Assembly: GCF_000016645.1 (NCBI RefSeq)
Contig: NC_009441.1
Span: 3,100,001-3,164,000 of the forward strand
DNA length: 64,000 nt
Source: Flavobacterium johnsoniae UW101
GTDB lineage: Bacteria; Bacteroidota; Bacteroidia; Flavobacteriales; Flavobacteriaceae
Direction: 5' to 3'
The position numbers were made by a program, and so were the translations under genes. Position 1 is the stretch's first letter. The number at the start of each line of letters is the position of its first letter. Shown here one piece after another: positions 16,830-26,377 of this stretch. The notes below the pieces were generated by a model. That model did no database searches. It saw only the letters and a list, made by a program, of their open reading frames with translations, and had not been told where the DNA came from.

Positions 16830-17441
16830 TTACAGCGTTTTAATGCTTAAATCAATTATTTTGACTTCTCCGTTGGTAAGGAAACCTAGTTTTCCTTTTT
16901 GACTTAAATTGCTTTTTTCAAGAGAACATTCCAGTGCTGTTTTGTTATCTACAGAAAAAAACAACTGATTATTTTGTACTTTAATTTTTATCGTATACCA
17001 TTTGTTATTCTGCAATTCCAGATTTTTTTTAAACAATGTTGGTCCGCCACGTTTGCCATATTCGTCACTGTTTTTATGGTAAACGCCTTTTCCTATTACG
17101 ATGTTCTGATCAATTTGATAAAGATAGGTTCTAATGTAATTTTCTTTATCTGAGTTTAACATGACTTCAAACAAAGATTCTTTGGTCATATTGACTTTAA
17201 AATTAATCTCGTAATTTTTTGGAAGCTGTTTTTTAGACATCAAAACACCCCAATGAGATGGGCCTCCGTTACCGATTAAGGTATCGTTTTTGCGAATCCA
17301 TTCGTTTGAATTGATGCTCCAGTTTGATTTTAATTCTCCAGAATCTGAAAGCTTATATTCTTTCTTTACTGTTGAAATTGTGCCGGAACATGAAAACAGT
17401 AAAAACTGCAGGATCAATATTCCAATTATTTTGAGTTTCAT
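16830..17441 (-). CDS. Lipoprotein with concanavalin-like domain
   Basis: 203 aa with lipoprotein signal LILQFLLFSC (Cys18). The rest resembles the jelly-roll of DUF1080/3-keto-disaccharide-hydrolase-type proteins: WIRKNDTLIGNGGPSHWGVL, YEINFKVNM, NNKWYTIKIKVQNNQLFFSV and GKLGFLTNGEVKIIDLSI. It may bind or process sugars at the outer membrane. It is adjacent (6 bp) to the ABC ATPase gene on the same strand, so cotranscribed. Substrate is unknown. Confidence 0.7.
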   Translation of the reverse strand: MKLKIIGILILQFLLFSCSGTISTVKKEYKLSDSGELKSNWSINSNEWIRKNDTLIGNGGPSHWGVLMSKKQLPKNYEINFKVNMTKESLFEVMLNSDKENYIRTYLYQIDQNIVIGKGVYHKNSDEYGKRGGPTLFKKNLELQNNKWYTIKIKVQNNQLFFSVDNKTALECSLEKSNLSQKGKLGFLTNGEVKIIDLSIKTL

Positions 17442-17447
17442 TATGTT

Positions 17448-18689
17448 TTAATTTAATTCTGAATGGTATTTTATGTTACCAATTGATCCTGTTGGTGCTG
17501 GTAAAAGTTCAAATACCGAAGTAGGAGCAAGACCTTGTTCTATTCTGTGAGAAACATATAAAATCGTCACCTTTGTCTGCTGTTTTATGGTATTGATAAG
17601 CTGAATTACCAAATCGACATTTTCGTCGTCTAAACCTTCTACAGGTTCATCCAGAATTAATAAAGGCGGATGTTTTAAAACAGCACGAACAATTAAGGCA
17701 ACTCTTTGCTGGCCCAGTGTTAAATCTATAAAACGTTTTTTTCTTAAATGGCTCATTTCAATTACCTCAAGCCATTGCGAAACTATATTTTGTTGATGTG
17801 TTGTCGGCTCAGTATAAAGTCCGATCTGATCGAAAAATCCAGAAAGAATCATTTGCTCCACAGTGTGGCCTTTTTGAAATAAATCCATCATAGAAGTTGT
17901 ATAAATTCCGATTTGCTTTTTAATGTCCCAGACACTTTCTCCGGTGCCTTTTTTTCTTCCAAACAAATACAAATCCTGTCCAAATCCTTTTGGATTATCT
18001 CCTGTAATTAAGGATAAAATTGTGCTTTTTCCTGAGCCATTCGGGCCAATTAACTGCCAGAATTCACCTTGTTTTATAGTCCACGAAATATTGTCTATAA
18101 TTTTTCTTTCATCATAACTAACCGAAATATTTTCCAGTTTTATTAATACACTTTCGTGAAAAGAATGCGGTTCAATCGCTTTTGGAATTGCCGCTGTATT
18201 TAAGGTTTTAAAATGATTTTCGGTTTTTGAAATTGGGTGAAACTCAAAAGTATTATCTTTAATTAGTGCTTTATTAGGCACAAATTCAAGAACATCAACT
18301 ACACGGTTCAAAAGCTGAATTATGGCAATATCCTGGATTAAATCTTTTAAAGAATCGGCTAAAATTACTCTCGAAGCCTGATCTAAATGATCAAACGGAT
18401 TATCAAAAATGATAAAATCCGGTTTTTGATTAATGCAGTATTTTAAAAATTCTTTTTTGCGTTCTCCAGATGAAAAAGTTCGTAATTGCCTGTGCGATTC
18501 TGGAGAAGCTTCTACGCTGTCGTATTGGTATTCTTTTTCAATGAATTTTTCGATTGCGATATCAGAGAACAAAATTCCTTTTTGATTATTAAAAACGGCT
18601 AATTCTCCTTTTGCTTCGCCGTTAAGTATGCTGTCTATAAAAGCTTTTTTATCTACCTGATTAGATAAAAGTATATCCCAGTGCTGCAT
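17448..18689 (-). CDS. Tandem ABC ATPase, ModF-like, with degenerate first half
   Basis: 413 aa. The C-terminal domain is a full ABC ATPase: Walker A IGPNGSGKST, signature LTLGQQRVALIVRAVL, Walker B LLILDEPVEGLDD and H-loop VSHR. The N-terminal domain keeps a signature (FSSGERKKEFL) and Walker B (PDFIIFDNPFDHLD) but has no Walker A P-loop, so it probably cannot bind ATP normally. There are no membrane segments. The layout recalls ModF/PhrA-type soluble ATPases of unsettled function. Confidence 0.85.
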   Translation of the reverse strand: MQHWDILLSNQVDKKAFIDSILNGEAKGELAVFNNQKGILFSDIAIEKFIEKEYQYDSVEASPESHRQLRTFSSGERKKEFLKYCINQKPDFIIFDNPFDHLDQASRVILADSLKDLIQDIAIIQLLNRVVDVLEFVPNKALIKDNTFEFHPISKTENHFKTLNTAAIPKAIEPHSFHESVLIKLENISVSYDERKIIDNISWTIKQGEFWQLIGPNGSGKSTILSLITGDNPKGFGQDLYLFGRKKGTGESVWDIKKQIGIYTTSMMDLFQKGHTVEQMILSGFFDQIGLYTEPTTHQQNIVSQWLEVIEMSHLRKKRFIDLTLGQQRVALIVRAVLKHPPLLILDEPVEGLDDENVDLVIQLINTIKQQTKVTILYVSHRIEQGLAPTSVFELLPAPTGSIGNIKYHSELN

Positions 18690-18724
18690 TTTTGTGTTTT
18701 CTATTTTTTAAACTGTTTTAAGCA

Positions 18725-18870
18725 TTTTTAACACATAGTAACATAGCTTTTTGAAACTTAAATAAAGGCGTTTCACTTGCATTAACAAACATAGTTTGCT
18801 ATGTGTTAGAAGCGTGCTTCTTTTTATGCTCTTTTATACACAATAAAAATCTATGTTTCTTATGTGTTAT
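18725..18870. repeat. Inverted 'AACACATAG' words
   Basis: TTTTAACACATAGTAACATAG near 18727 pairs with CTATGTGTTA near 18800, and a further TTATGTGTTA is near 18860. It is a simple intergenic inverted repeat with no gene in it. Confidence 0.5.
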
Positions 18871-18879
18871 AAAAAGAGA

Positions 18880-19731
18880 TTATTGTCTTTCTTTAGTTGC
18901 CATTTCGCGGTCATTTCTGGACCATTCACTCCATGAACCTACATAAAGCTTTGGAATTTCAATTCCGGCATAATCCATTGCTAAAAGCGTATGACAGGCC
19001 GTAACACCTGAACCGCAATGTACGATTATATTTTCGGATGGTTTGTTTTTTAGAACAGAGTTGTATTTTTCGGCTAAAATTTCTGCTGGTTTAAAAAGAC
19101 CGTTTTCATCCAGGTTTTCACTAAACGGAACATTTACAGCTCCGGGAATATGTCCGGCGATTAAATCTAAAGGTTCTGTAAGCCCGTCAAAACGATTTTT
19201 ATCTCTCACATCGATTACGATATTCTCACTGTTATTTCGAACTTTTTCTACTTCTTCAATATCGGCAGTTTTTAATTTCCATTCTGAAACGGGATATTTT
19301 TCGGCTGCTTCAAAAGTTTCGATTTCTGAACTCACAGGAAAACCCGCTTTTACAGCTTCTTGTAAACCTCCATTTACAACCTGAACTTTTTCGTGTCCTG
19401 CAGCTCTCAGCATCCACCAAAATCTTGAAGCAGCGTTTGAGGCGTTTTTATCATCGTAAATTATAATATGAGAAGAAGGTGAAATGCCGAGTTTAGAAAG
19501 TACTTCAGAAAATTTAGAAAAAGACGGCAGCGGATGTCTTCCGCCATTTGCCGGATCTTCAACTGCTGCTAAATCTTTATTTAAATCAACATAACGAGCA
19601 CCTTTTAAATGCTCTTTATTATAGTTTTCTTCGGCATTAATTCCTGCTCTGGCATCGATTAAAATGATTTCTGACGGATTTAATTTTAATAATTCGTCTG
19701 TATTGATGATAGAAGAAAGTTTTACAGCCAT
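18880..19731 (-). CDS. Two-domain rhodanese sulfurtransferase
   Basis: 283 aa from ATG 19731 (MAVKLSSIINTDEL); the longer frame overlaps the upstream gene and lacks homology. Two rhodanese domains are present: an inactive N-terminal one (IILIDARAG...NKEHLKGARYVDL) and a catalytic one ending in the active loop HCGSGVTACHTLLAM with the persulfide Cys. The loop CGSGVTAC fits the TST/SseA class, which moves sulfane sulfur from thiosulfate or mercaptopyruvate. Its start lies 1 bp after the ThuA stop, so it is in an operon. Confidence 0.92.
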   Translation of the reverse strand: MAVKLSSIINTDELLKLNPSEIILIDARAGINAEENYNKEHLKGARYVDLNKDLAAVEDPANGGRHPLPSFSKFSEVLSKLGISPSSHIIIYDDKNASNAASRFWWMLRAAGHEKVQVVNGGLQEAVKAGFPVSSEIETFEAAEKYPVSEWKLKTADIEEVEKVRNNSENIVIDVRDKNRFDGLTEPLDLIAGHIPGAVNVPFSENLDENGLFKPAEILAEKYNSVLKNKPSENIIVHCGSGVTACHTLLAMDYAGIEIPKLYVGSWSEWSRNDREMATKERQ

Positions 19732-19732
19732 T

Positions 19733-20590
19733 TTATTTAATTTTTTTAGAATTCCCCAGCCAAAGCAATTCATTAAGAATTAATTGGTTTTGTGTTTTAT
19801 TATCAAAAGTGTAGGAAAGTGTTTTATTGGTTTTGCCTTCGTAATCAATATCATTATGCCCCATATTTACATAGAACATTTTATATTTTGTATTGGTCCA
19901 GACTACAGGATAATAACCGCTGTGCCAGATTTCGTGTGCTTTTGGCCCGGTTCCTAAAGGGAAACTGCTTTCGTCTATTGCCAAAAGAATTTTTATATCT
20001 GGATTTTTGGTTAAATCATTGCTCCATCTGTACCATTCGTTTGGTGCCGAAGTAAAAGTTTTAGGAAGGTTTTTAGTTGCCGGATGCTGGTTTTCGACTC
20101 TTAAAACCGCCGATGTTGGTTTCCAGGTATTACTTCCGTATTCGCCGGAACCCAAAAATGTATTGTGATACCAATCCCAATTTTGCGGATAACTTGAATC
20201 TTTTAAAGCAAAGGCAGAAAAATGGAATCCGATAAAACCGCCGCCATTTTCCATGTATTTTCGAAAAGCTTCACGCTGTTCTGGAGCTTCAGGTCTTGTA
20301 TCTAAAAATAGAACAACCTGATAATCGGCTAAAAAATTTGCATTTAAATTATTCCAATTGCTTGTAGAATCGTAAACAAAATGATTTTCCTGAGCAATTT
20401 TTGGAAACCATTTATTGGCTTCATGCACAAAACTTATATGCGCCTGATCGTTTTTGGCAGTATAAAAAGCAATAACCTTAAACTTCGTTTTTTCTTTTTT
20501 ATGCTGAGAAAATCCTGTAAAACAAACTAAAAAAAGCATCAAAAAGATACCTTTTTTAGCTGTTGAATAAATTGAATTAAAATTTGTCAT
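19733..20590 (-). CDS. Secreted ThuA-domain protein
   Basis: 285 aa with signal peptide GIFLMLFLVCFTGFSQ. ThuA-like (class I glutamine-amidotransferase fold) features are KFKVIAFYTA at the start, YQVVLFLDTRPE, YMENGGGFIGFHFSAF and PVVWTNTKYKMFYVNMGHND. ThuA proteins are linked to trehalose or sugar metabolism; enzymatic activity is not settled. It lies in a same-strand run with the sulfurtransferase and DUF1398 gene (8 bp upstream gap). Confidence 0.88.
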   Translation of the reverse strand: MTNFNSIYSTAKKGIFLMLFLVCFTGFSQHKKEKTKFKVIAFYTAKNDQAHISFVHEANKWFPKIAQENHFVYDSTSNWNNLNANFLADYQVVLFLDTRPEAPEQREAFRKYMENGGGFIGFHFSAFALKDSSYPQNWDWYHNTFLGSGEYGSNTWKPTSAVLRVENQHPATKNLPKTFTSAPNEWYRWSNDLTKNPDIKILLAIDESSFPLGTGPKAHEIWHSGYYPVVWTNTKYKMFYVNMGHNDIDYEGKTNKTLSYTFDNKTQNQLILNELLWLGNSKKIK

Positions 20591-20598
20591 TTTAGAAT

Positions 20599-20988
20599 TT
20601 ATTCTGGAATTTTCTCGATTAAAATTTCATTTTCAGCACTGTCAAAATACGTGCAGGTCATTTCGATAATATCAACTCTCCATTTTGCAATACCGCATTG
20701 TCCTGCATGATTACAGAAAGTTAAGTAATCTGTTTCACCCTGCTGATGTTTTACAAGAAATTCAATAAAAAGCTCTTTATTGACCGTTGCCGCAACTGAA
20801 ATAAGATTATATTTTTCGTCAGATGTAACGATATAGCCATTTACACCATAGTATTCAACGTGTCCGTCATTCACAAAAGTGTCATAACCTTTTACACCCA
20901 GAATAATTAAATCTTGTATATAATTTGGAAAATCAGCACCGCTTTTTACTTTAGAATGTGCTTCTTTGATTTGGTCGATTGTAAACAT
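20599..20988 (-). CDS. DUF1398 family protein
   Basis: 129 aa, cytoplasmic. The family pattern is visible: N-terminal FTIDQIKEAHSKVKSGADFP, GVKGYDTFVNDGHVEYYG and the C-terminal FCNHAGQCGIAKWRVD with CTYFDSAENEI. DUF1398 (YbcV-like, sometimes called phage envelope protein) has no known role. It is first in the DUF1398-ThuA-sulfurtransferase run. Confidence 0.8.
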   Translation of the reverse strand: MFTIDQIKEAHSKVKSGADFPNYIQDLIILGVKGYDTFVNDGHVEYYGVNGYIVTSDEKYNLISVAATVNKELFIEFLVKHQQGETDYLTFCNHAGQCGIAKWRVDIIEMTCTYFDSAENEILIEKIPE

Positions 20989-21051
20989 ATTATTTTAATT
21001 TTAGATTAGTTATATAGGTTTCCAGCGCAATTGCCTTGCATTGAAAAAAAA

Positions 21052-22044
21052 TTATTGTTTCAAAAATACGATTAATGGTTTTATAAATTGATCGAAAGAT
21101 TCGATGTGAGGTAAATGTCCTGTATTTGGAATCTTCACTAATTTCGAATTTGGAATTGCTTTTTGAGTTTTTTTGCCCAGTTCAGCATAATTTCCCATTG
21201 TTTTTCTCACTTCTTCAGAAACTAACGGTTTTCCAATTGCTGTTTTGTCTCTTGTTCCGATGATTAAAAGCGTTGGACTTTTGATGTTTTTAAATTCGTA
21301 TAAAACAGGCTGCGTAAAAATCATGTCATACATCAAAGCCGAATTCCAGGCCACTTTATTGTAATCCGGATCTGTTGTCCAGCCGGCGCCGAGCTCTGCC
21401 CATTTTTGGTAATCAGCATTCCATTTTCCATCATAATAATTTTCCATTTGGTATTTTTTGATGCCTTCATAATTTTGCTTTAATTCAGATTCGTACCACC
21501 AATCGACGGGTTTGTATGGAACTACAAGTTTCCAGTCTTCAAGACCAATTGGGTTTTCGAGAACTAATTTTTCAGCTGTTTCAGGATACATCAAAGTAAA
21601 TCTTGCGGCTAACATTCCGCCCATAGAATGGCCTAAAATGGTAGTTTTTGCAATACCTAAATGATCGAGTAATTTTTTAGTGTTTTCTGCAAACTGCTGG
21701 AACGTATATTGAAAATTATCCGGTTTTGATGATTTTCCAAAACCAATCTGATCCGGAACAATAACACGAAAACCTTCTTTTGTAAGTGCTTTTATTGTAG
21801 TTTCCCAATAAGCACCGTTAAAGTTTTTTCCGTGAAAAAGAACGATGTTTTTATTGTTGTAATTATCGGGTTTTATATCCATATACGCCATTTTTAAATT
21901 TTGACGCTGAATATTCAATTCTAAAAACTGAACTGAAAATGGATAATCGTAATTTGTTAAATTTATGTCTAACGATTTTATTTTTTCTTTCTGAGAGAAA
22001 GAAAACAGCGGTAACAAAAGTATTAATGCCTGAATAATTTTCAT
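21052..22044 (-). CDS. Secreted alpha/beta hydrolase
   Basis: 330 aa with signal peptide IIQALILLLPLFSFS. The hydrolase fold shows oxyanion HGKNFNGAYW, nucleophile elbow GHSMGG (Ser catalytic), GTRDKTAIGKP near the acid residue, and final HLPHIESF with the catalytic His. It is probably a periplasmic esterase or lactonase; the substrate cannot be read from sequence. Confidence 0.9.
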   Translation of the reverse strand: MKIIQALILLLPLFSFSQKEKIKSLDINLTNYDYPFSVQFLELNIQRQNLKMAYMDIKPDNYNNKNIVLFHGKNFNGAYWETTIKALTKEGFRVIVPDQIGFGKSSKPDNFQYTFQQFAENTKKLLDHLGIAKTTILGHSMGGMLAARFTLMYPETAEKLVLENPIGLEDWKLVVPYKPVDWWYESELKQNYEGIKKYQMENYYDGKWNADYQKWAELGAGWTTDPDYNKVAWNSALMYDMIFTQPVLYEFKNIKSPTLLIIGTRDKTAIGKPLVSEEVRKTMGNYAELGKKTQKAIPNSKLVKIPNTGHLPHIESFDQFIKPLIVFLKQ

Positions 22045-22139
22045 TTTGACGCTTTTTTTGGGTTAAGAATTATAAAATTACGTCATGCATTTTTAAAAGC
22101 AAGAATTTAAATCTTAAAATTATCAGAAAAAATGTGAAT

Positions 22140-22976
22140 CTACTTTTTAAGCGTTACAACCCGCTGTGGATAGGGAATGTCGATTCCTGATTCATCAAAA
22201 CGTTTCTTGATACTTTGCAGTAAATCGCAGTACATCACAAAACCATCTGTAGAATTTTTTGCCCAGGCCCATGCTTTTAAAGTTACGCTCGAATCTGCCA
22301 GAGCCACAACTCTTGCTGTCACCAAAGATGTTTTTGCTTTTTTATTTTCGGCAGTTCTGGTATCAATAAAAAGAGGATGTTTAGCAATTTCATCTTGCAT
22401 TATTTCAAGGGCTTTTTCAACATCAGATTCGTAACCAATACCTATTTCGATTATTTTACAGCATTTGGTGTCATGCATATTGGTATTTACAATAATTTGA
22501 GCGCTGATAACAGAGTTTGGAATTATAATTCGATTGTTTTCGGCATCTTTTAAAACGACCTGCCTTAGGTTGATATCTTCTACAGTACCTACAAAATTGT
22601 TGATCGTGATTTTATCGTTAATTCTAAAAGGTTTAAAAATCACCAAAAAAATACCGCTCACAATATTACTCAAAGCCTGTTGCGAAGCAAGACCGGCAAC
22701 TAATGAAATAACTCCTGCTCCCGCTAAAAACGAATGCCCGATAATTTTAAATTCTGGAATTTGAATTAAAGCAAAAGCAAAACCCAGAATATAAATTACA
22801 GTTATAATTAAATGTTTTAAGAACTTAAATCCCGTGGCATCATATTCTTTATTAGTTAGTTTTCGGTACAAAAAATAACGTAACAATTTGTCTGTTACTG
22901 CTCCCAGAATAATGGTTGTAATGGCTATTATAAAAATAATGATGCCTATTCTAAAGTCTTTTGCAAAGTCGAACAT
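22140..22976 (-). CDS. MscS-type mechanosensitive channel
   Basis: 278 aa. Three membrane segments (about 10-35, 55-75, 80-105) lead into the conserved pore/beta region GAGVISLVAGLASQQALSNI and VIFKPFRINDKITINNFVGT, then VEDINLRQVVLKDAENNRII and IIPNSVI. This is the MscS core that opens under osmotic downshock. It is a single-gene unit, divergent from the lyase. Confidence 0.93.
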   Translation of the reverse strand: MFDFAKDFRIGIIIFIIAITTIILGAVTDKLLRYFLYRKLTNKEYDATGFKFLKHLIITVIYILGFAFALIQIPEFKIIGHSFLAGAGVISLVAGLASQQALSNIVSGIFLVIFKPFRINDKITINNFVGTVEDINLRQVVLKDAENNRIIIPNSVISAQIIVNTNMHDTKCCKIIEIGIGYESDVEKALEIMQDEIAKHPLFIDTRTAENKKAKTSLVTARVVALADSSVTLKAWAWAKNSTDGFVMYCDLLQSIKKRFDESGIDIPYPQRVVTLKK

Positions 22977-23273
22977 ACCTTTTTACTATTTTAAATTGAT
23001 GCTTAACAAAGTTATTGTTATTAGCGAAAATACCCGATATCAAAGTAATAATTTTAAGATTGAAATAACTGAATTGAGTTAGACTGCCTAAAATTATTTA
23101 TAATCTTTATTGTGTTAAAAATATGATTTAAATTTAAAAAAGCATCTGCGAGCTTCAGTTACATTATTTGAATTTAAATGAAATTTCTATTTCAGTTTTA
23201 ATAATGTAAAATATTGATAATTAGAATTGTAAAACAGGATTGAACAGGACAGTCTCATTTGGTCTAATGGCTA

Positions 23274-23308
23274 ATTTGGTTATAACTATTTAACCATTAT
23301 AACCAAAT
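23274..23308. promoter_or_regulatory. Perfect 12-bp inverted repeat just before the lyase start codon
   Basis: ATTTGGTTATAA (23274-23285), 11-base spacer, TTATAACCAAAT (23297-23308), 4 bases before ATG 23313. It could be an operator or an mRNA stem-loop limiting ribosome access. The rest of the 335-bp gap from 22977 is AT-rich with no gene. Confidence 0.65.
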
Positions 23309-23312
23309 CACT

Positions 23313-26312
23313 ATGAGAAAAACTACCTCAAGTTTTAAGCTTATGCTTAAAATTTTTATGAATTGCTGGCTGATTGTATCTGCTGGAAATGTAAAAGCCC
23401 AGACTCTGGCATTTCCGGAAGCAACGGGTTTTGGCCGATTTACGACCGGAGCGCGCGGTGCGGCAAATCCGCAGATTTATTTAGTAACTAATTTAAATGA
23501 CAGCGGTCCGGGTTCGTTTCGTGATGCTGTGAGCCAGGAAGGAAGATTCGTGATTTTTAAAGTTGGCGGTATCGTAAATCTCCAGACTCAGGTTGTGGTT
23601 GCCGCTAATACCACTATTGCAGGACAAACGGCAACAGGCGAAGGAATTGTATTTTTAGGCCCAAGAGTTACCTTTACCGGAGCGAGTAATACAATTGCCC
23701 GATATCTTCGTATTCGATACGGCGGAACGGCTCAAAATCAAGATGCATCTGGATTGGCAAACGGTGCCAATATGATTTTTGATCACATGACTTTTACCTG
23801 GGGAACCGATGAAGTTTTTTCAATTAACTGGGATAACAAAGGTTTAAGTCCGGATAATATTACGATACAAAATTCGATCATAGGGCAGGGACTGCATCGA
23901 CATAATCATTCGGCAGGAGGATTGATTCAGCCTTCTGGCGGAAAAATAAGTTTAATAGGCAATTTATACATCTGTAATAAAACCCGAAACAATAAAATTA
24001 AAGGTATTAACGAGTTTGTAAATAATGTGGTTTACAATTGGGGAAATTACGGAAACACCTACGGACACACAGAGTCTGGCGATGCCTACATTATGGGCGG
24101 CGATTCTGCCGGAAGTTCAGATGTAAATATTATCAATAATTATTTCATTGGCGGTCCTAATACAAGCAATACCGTTTCTACGCCTTTTAATCGCGGAAAT
24201 GACAATTTCTCGTTGTATGGATCTGGAAATTATTTTGATAATAATAAAGACGGAGTACTGAACGGAACTCTGGTTCCGTCAGATTTAACAGGATATCCAA
24301 CAGGAAATGCCTCGACCATTCTTTCTGCGCCGTATGATTATCCAATGAAAAACACCACTTTAACGGCTCAGGATGCTTATAATAAAATTGTTTCGAGTGT
24401 TGGAGCGTCATATCCAAGAAGAGATCAGGTTGACAATTTAATGATTTCTGATTTGATGTCTAAAGGAACAACAGCATCGTATGTGTATGTGCAGACAGAT
24501 TTAACAACGCAATTTGGTTTTACAAACGGAGGCGCAGGACACGTTTACGGCGCGCCGTCACCTTTAGATTCAGATAATGACGGAATGCCGGATGCTTGGG
24601 AAGATGCTAACGGATTGGATAAAAATAATAGTGCCGATGCTTTGGCTGTAAGTACATCGCATTCGCCGTATTTTAATATTGAAGTTTACATTAACGGTTT
24701 GACGAATGTAACCCCGCCGGATTTTATTATGCCGCCTTCAAATGTCAATTTTACTAATGTGGTTTCGACTGAAATACCGCCATCGAGTTCGTTTACTATA
24801 AATTGGAATGATAATGCAGGAAACGAAACCAATTATGTTTTAGAACGTTCTTTAAACGGAACTGATTTTACGGTTTTAAGTACTTTAGGACCAAATGTAA
24901 CGACTTACAATGAAGTAAATTTAGTACCGAATACGCAGTATTTTTATCGTGTAAAAGCAATAAATGCGACAGAATCATCGGTTTATACCCAAGTTGTTTC
25001 TGTAACCACACCGCCAATTCCGTCGGCGCCAGCCAAAGTAACAAATCCAACGCCCGTTAGCGCTGTTTCGAATGTAGAATTATCAAACGGTAATTTGACT
25101 TTAAAGTGGAGCGGAAGTTCTAATACCACAACATATTCTGTTTATTTTGGAACAAATACTTCAAGCCTGAATAAGCTGGCAGATGTGCCGTATTCAGCCA
25201 GCCCATTGTATCAGGTTACAGGTTTAAATTCGGCTGTAAATTATTATTGGAGAGTAGATGCGGTAAATGCCAAAGGAACAGCAACAGGCGATGTTTGGAG
25301 TTTTAGCGCCTTAACGCCAAGTCTTGTTGGTCATTGGCCGTTTAAGGAAGCTGCACTTCAGGGAGAAGAAATTGCAGATATTTCGAGTTATGCCAATCAT
25401 GGAATTTTAGATCCTGATTTTGATAATGCAAATGTAAGAGTAGCAGGAAAAGCCAATAATGCGATCGATTTTTCGACTTCTGCCAATAACAAATCGATGG
25501 TAAATATTCCAAATCAGGATTATTTGCTGTTTGATAAAAACTCGTTTACGCTTTCATTTTGGATGAAAGCTGCACCGGCTTTACTGCCAAGTTCTTCTGC
25601 CACGAGTATTTATGTTTTGTGCAAAGGTTCTTTTACAAAAAATACAACAACAGGTGCTACGGGAAGAAGATATAATGTTGAGATTAAAGGAGGCCTTTTG
25701 CGTTTTGCAATTGATGATGATAAAACGAAAAAAGAAGTAACTACGGCTGCAGCCAAATATTTTACAGACGAATGGGTAAATGTGGTCATTATGAGAGATA
25801 TTCCGGCGCATAAAATCAGGATTTATACAAACGGTATTTTTTCTGCCGAATTGGATGAAACAGCCGTAACCGGAATTTCTGAAGAAACGGATTTGATTAT
25901 TGGAAATATCGGCGAAATTGAGTTAACATCCGGAACGGCTCCAGCGCCCTATAAAGGACAATTTGATGAATTACAGATTTTTAATTATCCTCTAAATCCC
26001 ACAGAAGTTGCTGCCTTGTTTACACAGGATTTTTTAAGCACAAATAAATTTAATCAGGGAAAAAGTATCGTAAAAGTATATCCAAATCCGGTGAAAGATC
26101 AAATATTTATTACTGTTCCAGGTCATACATTTGCATCGGCAACCGCTTCATTAAGTGATATTACAGGAAAAACGATTATTAGAGAAAAAATCATTTCTGA
26201 TGAAAACGGAGTTTTTACTTTGAATGTTGGAAATAGAAAAATAACCGGGCTTTATATTTTGAATATTTCGGGAGAAAATTTCAGCACTAATTTTAAAGTT
26301 TTAGCCGAATAA
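23313..26312 (+). CDS. Secreted PL1-type pectate lyase-like protein with T9SS tail
   Basis: 999 aa. Signal peptide about 1-29. A PL1-type beta-helix spans about 30-380: FPEATGFGRFTTGARGAANP, NDSGPGSFRDAV, NTTIAGQTATGEGI and MIFDHMTFTWGTDE. A calcium-binding-like DSDNDGMPDAWEDANGLDKN lies near 425, two Fn3-like modules about 470-670, and a LamG/concanavalin domain about 675-905 (VGHWPFKE...YKGQFDELQIFNYPL). The end (VKVYPNPVKDQIFI onward) is a type A T9SS sorting domain. It likely degrades pectin-like polysaccharide at the cell surface. Catalytic residues were not assigned. Confidence 0.88.
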   Translation: MRKTTSSFKLMLKIFMNCWLIVSAGNVKAQTLAFPEATGFGRFTTGARGAANPQIYLVTNLNDSGPGSFRDAVSQEGRFVIFKVGGIVNLQTQVVVAANTTIAGQTATGEGIVFLGPRVTFTGASNTIARYLRIRYGGTAQNQDASGLANGANMIFDHMTFTWGTDEVFSINWDNKGLSPDNITIQNSIIGQGLHRHNHSAGGLIQPSGGKISLIGNLYICNKTRNNKIKGINEFVNNVVYNWGNYGNTYGHTESGDAYIMGGDSAGSSDVNIINNYFIGGPNTSNTVSTPFNRGNDNFSLYGSGNYFDNNKDGVLNGTLVPSDLTGYPTGNASTILSAPYDYPMKNTTLTAQDAYNKIVSSVGASYPRRDQVDNLMISDLMSKGTTASYVYVQTDLTTQFGFTNGGAGHVYGAPSPLDSDNDGMPDAWEDANGLDKNNSADALAVSTSHSPYFNIEVYINGLTNVTPPDFIMPPSNVNFTNVVSTEIPPSSSFTINWNDNAGNETNYVLERSLNGTDFTVLSTLGPNVTTYNEVNLVPNTQYFYRVKAINATESSVYTQVVSVTTPPIPSAPAKVTNPTPVSAVSNVELSNGNLTLKWSGSSNTTTYSVYFGTNTSSLNKLADVPYSASPLYQVTGLNSAVNYYWRVDAVNAKGTATGDVWSFSALTPSLVGHWPFKEAALQGEEIADISSYANHGILDPDFDNANVRVAGKANNAIDFSTSANNKSMVNIPNQDYLLFDKNSFTLSFWMKAAPALLPSSSATSIYVLCKGSFTKNTTTGATGRRYNVEIKGGLLRFAIDDDKTKKEVTTAAAKYFTDEWVNVVIMRDIPAHKIRIYTNGIFSAELDETAVTGISEETDLIIGNIGEIELTSGTAPAPYKGQFDELQIFNYPLNPTEVAALFTQDFLSTNKFNQGKSIVKVYPNPVKDQIFITVPGHTFASATASLSDITGKTIIREKIISDENGVFTLNVGNRKITGLYILNISGENFSTNFKVLAE

Positions 26313-26321
26313 ACAGCAGAA

Positions 26322-26365
26322 AAAAATCCAAAAACATAACTCTAAATTATGTTTTTGGATTTTAT
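26322..26365. terminator. Bidirectional intrinsic terminator
   Basis: AATCCAAAAACATAA and TTATGTTTTTGGATT flank a 7-base loop, with A and T tracts, between convergent lyase and thioesterase genes. Confidence 0.9.
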
Positions 26366-26377
26366 ATTTTTTAAAAC

